Assembly: GCA_002314945.1 (NCBI GenBank)
Contig: DCHV01000061.1
Coordinates: 1 to 8,590, forward strand
Origin: Prevotellaceae bacterium UBA1743
GTDB taxonomy: Bacteria > Bacteroidota > Bacteroidia > Bacteroidales > Bacteroidaceae
Direction of reading: 5' to 3'
Length of the DNA stretch: 8,590 bases
Within the stretch, counting starts at the first letter, position 1; every line of letters begins with the position of its first letter. The notes under the pieces were generated by a model that saw nothing but the letters and a program-made list of their open reading frames with translations, had not been told where the DNA came from and did no database searches. This document shows, in pieces, positions 7,202 to 8,590 of the stretch. Made by a program: the position numbers and the translations under genes.

Positions 7202-8437
7202 CTATTGTTTATTAGCGGTGATAGCACAGATATTCACTACCGTCATCATGGCTTTCTCCATGCTTTGGATAGGCACAAACTCGTTGCGGCCATGGAAATT
7301 GAGTCCACCGGCAAAGATATTGGGACAAGGGAGTCCTCGGAAGGAGAGTTGTGCTCCATCCGTTCCGCCACGGATAGGAACGACACGGCAGAAACCGCAA
7401 GCCTGAGTGATAGCCTCCTCTGCGATACGTATGATGTGCATCTTGTCCTCCAGTTGTTCCTTCATGTTGCGGTATTGGTCATTGATGTTCACCTCCACCG
7501 TACCTTCGCCATACTTCGCATTCATGCGATTGGCCACTTCGAGAACCTTCTGCTTGCGTTGTGCCATCTGGACCGCATCGTGGTCGCGGATGATGTAGCT
7601 GAGGGTAGCCTCCTCCACGCTTCCCGTCATGCCTATCAGATGATAGAAACCCTCGTACCCCTCTGTCAGAGCAGGTGTTTCCTGGGCTGGCATGGTTTGG
7701 ATCAGGTCGGCCGCGATGAGCATCGCACTCTTCATCTTTCCCTTGGCATAGCCAGGATGTACGTTGCGCCCTTGGATATGGAATTTGGCAGCTGACGCAT
7801 TGAAGTTCTCGTATTCCAGTTCGCCCACTTCTCCCCCATCCATGGTGTAAGCCCATTGACAACCGAATTTCTCCACGTCAAACAGATGGGCTCCTGCACC
7901 GATTTCCTCATCTGGATTGAAGGCAATGCGGATGCAGCCATGCTCTATCTCGGGATGTTGTTGCAGATAGGTCATAGCGGTGACTATCTCGCTGATACCC
8001 GCCTTGTCATCTGCACCGAGGAGCGTTGTGCCATCGGTTACAATCAGGTCTTCGCCGATGTGGTCTTTCAGTTCGGGGAATTGGTTGACACGTGTCCACA
8101 CCTGCTGTGCCTCGTTCAGGAGAATATCCTCCCCATCGTATTGATGGATGATGCGGGGCTGCACATTCGCACCGCTGCAATCAGGCGAAGTGTCGTAGTG
8201 GCTGATGAATCCTATCGTGGGAACAGGACGTGTCGTATTGGCAGGCAATGTGGCATAGACATAGCCATGGGCATCCATCTCCACATCCTGCATCCCCAGC
8301 GCCTTCAGTTCATCACGCAGGTATTCTGCAATAGCCATCTGTTTGGGGGTACTGGGACACTGCCCTTCGTTCTCTTCGCTGGATTGTGTATCGAACGACA
8401 CATATTTCAGGAATCTTGTTACTAATTCGTTGTTCAT
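7202..8437 (-). CDS. pepT: Peptidase T (tripeptide aminopeptidase, M20B)
   Basis: A 411-residue cytosolic di-zinc aminopeptidase that removes the N-terminal residue from tripeptides, used in peptide scavenging and turnover. All expected metal-binding and catalytic positions are visible: H80 and D82 in SHYDTSPD, D143 in LGADDKAG, E177 and E178 in FNPDEEIG, D200 in TMDGGEVGE, and H382 in NFHGRNEF. These match H78, D80, D140, E173/E174, D196 and H379 known for enterobacterial PepT. The substrate-site segment GRNVHPGYAKG (223-233) and PIRGGTDGA (354-362) are also typical. Length is normal (about 408-411) and no signal peptide is present. The ATG follows a run of nine A on the coding strand, an A-rich leader common in Bacteroidota. 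It is the first gene of the minus-strand block, 11 nt before the efflux adaptor. Assignment to PepT rather than another M20 peptidase is firm from motif spacing. Confidence 0.97.
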   Translation of the reverse strand: MNNELVTRFLKYVSFDTQSSEENEGQCPSTPKQMAIAEYLRDELKALGMQDVEMDAHGYVYATLPANTTRPVPTIGFISHYDTSPDCSGANVQPRIIHQYDGEDILLNEAQQVWTRVNQFPELKDHIGEDLIVTDGTTLLGADDKAGISEIVTAMTYLQQHPEIEHGCIRIAFNPDEEIGAGAHLFDVEKFGCQWAYTMDGGEVGELEYENFNASAAKFHIQGRNVHPGYAKGKMKSAMLIAADLIQTMPAQETPALTEGYEGFYHLIGMTGSVEEATLSYIIRDHDAVQMAQRKQKVLEVANRMNAKYGEGTVEVNINDQYRNMKEQLEDKMHIIRIAEEAITQACGFCRVVPIRGGTDGAQLSFRGLPCPNIFAGGLNFHGRNEFVPIQSMEKAMMTVVNICAITANKQ

Positions 8438-8446
8438 GTTTTTTTT

Positions 8447-8488
8447 TAGTTGAAAGTTTATAGTTGAAAGTTTATGATTGAAAGTCGA
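8447..8488. repeat. Three tandem 14-bp direct repeats (TAGTTGAAAGTTTA)
   Basis: Two perfect copies of TAGTTGAAAGTTTA (8447-8460 and 8461-8474) are followed by a degenerate third (8475-8488, 10 of 14 bases the same) and then a further partial CGAAAGTT. They lie just upstream of pepT in its presumed 5' leader or promoter region. TTGAAAGT-type short tandem repeats are, in my recollection, frequent in Bacteroidales intergenic DNA; function is unknown. Confidence 0.85.
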
Positions 8489-8504
8489 AAGTTCTTTGAG
8501 TCGG

Positions 8505-8590
8505 GATTTTTAGTTAGATTTTTAGTGGATTTTGAGCGATAGCGACCATAAAATGTATTTACTCCACTATTTTCAGATAGATTTTTAGTG
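8505..8590. repeat. Recurrent 11-12 bp GATTTTTAGTG repeats
   Basis: Three adjacent copies, GATTTTTAGTTA (8505-8516), GATTTTTAGTG (8517-8527) and GATTTTGAGCG (8528-8538), are followed after 41 bp by another perfect GATTTTTAGTG (8580-8590) that ends exactly at the window edge. The array may therefore continue beyond the window. A 7-bp inverted pair, TAGTGGA (8523-8529) and TCCACTA (8563-8569), lies within it. The stretch is AT-rich with no supported gene. Any promoter for pepT should be here or further right, but no good -7/-33 pair is seen. Confidence 0.75.

Noticed and set aside
8550..8557. TACATTTT on the minus strand as a -7 box for pepT.
   Set aside because: It differs from TAnnTTTG at the last base, and no TTTG -33 element lies 19-21 bp upstream; such matches are expected by chance in AT-rich DNA.
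8523..8569. Inverted pair TAGTGGA / TCCACTA that might form a hairpin or operator.
   Set aside because: The arms are only 7 bp, separated by 33 bp, and one arm is part of the GATTTTTAGTG direct repeat; this is too weak to call on its own.

Overview
The window looks like a chromosomal segment from a Bacteroidota (Bacteroidales) species. The support is a TAnnTTTG-type -7 promoter box (TACCTTTG) in front of the first gene, mostly A-rich rather than Shine-Dalgarno leaders, short tandem AT-rich intergenic repeats containing TTGAAAGT, and proteins that read as Bacteroidales versions of their families. Genus cannot be fixed by eye. The coding regions look fairly GC-balanced, while the intergenic DNA at the right end is clearly AT-rich. 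No rRNA, tRNA, CRISPR array, insertion sequence or phage gene is visible.

Layout: five complete genes in two converging blocks. Plus-strand block (198-3020): a secreted glycoside hydrolase family 18 (chitinase-like) enzyme, followed 36 nt later by a SulP-family anion permease with a C-terminal STAS domain. Minus-strand block, read from right to left (8437 down to 2989): peptidase T (pepT), then after 11 nt a periplasmic adaptor lipoprotein of an RND efflux pump, then the RND inner-membrane pump itself, whose ATG overlaps the adaptor's TGA (ATGA). The blocks meet tail to tail: the last 32 bp of the permease and pump genes are shared on opposite strands. Non-coding DNA is limited to about 197 bp at the left end, holding the promoter, and about 153 bp at the right end, holding two families of short direct repeats upstream of pepT.

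How the genes work together: the adaptor and pump form the inner two thirds of a tripartite drug/solute efflux system. No outer-membrane channel gene lies in the cluster, because the position after the pump is taken by the converging permease, so a TolC/OprM-type partner must be encoded elsewhere. PepT is a cytosolic tripeptidase that appears to share a transcript with the pump. The GH18 enzyme would act outside the inner membrane on N-acetylglucosamine-containing glycans, and the SulP protein would import an inorganic or organic anion. A functional link within either block is inference from spacing only.

I did not find a convincing undescribed system. The items most worth checking are the right-end repeat region, the terminator-less convergent gene overlap, the pepT-efflux linkage without an outer-membrane channel, and the GH18-SulP pairing.
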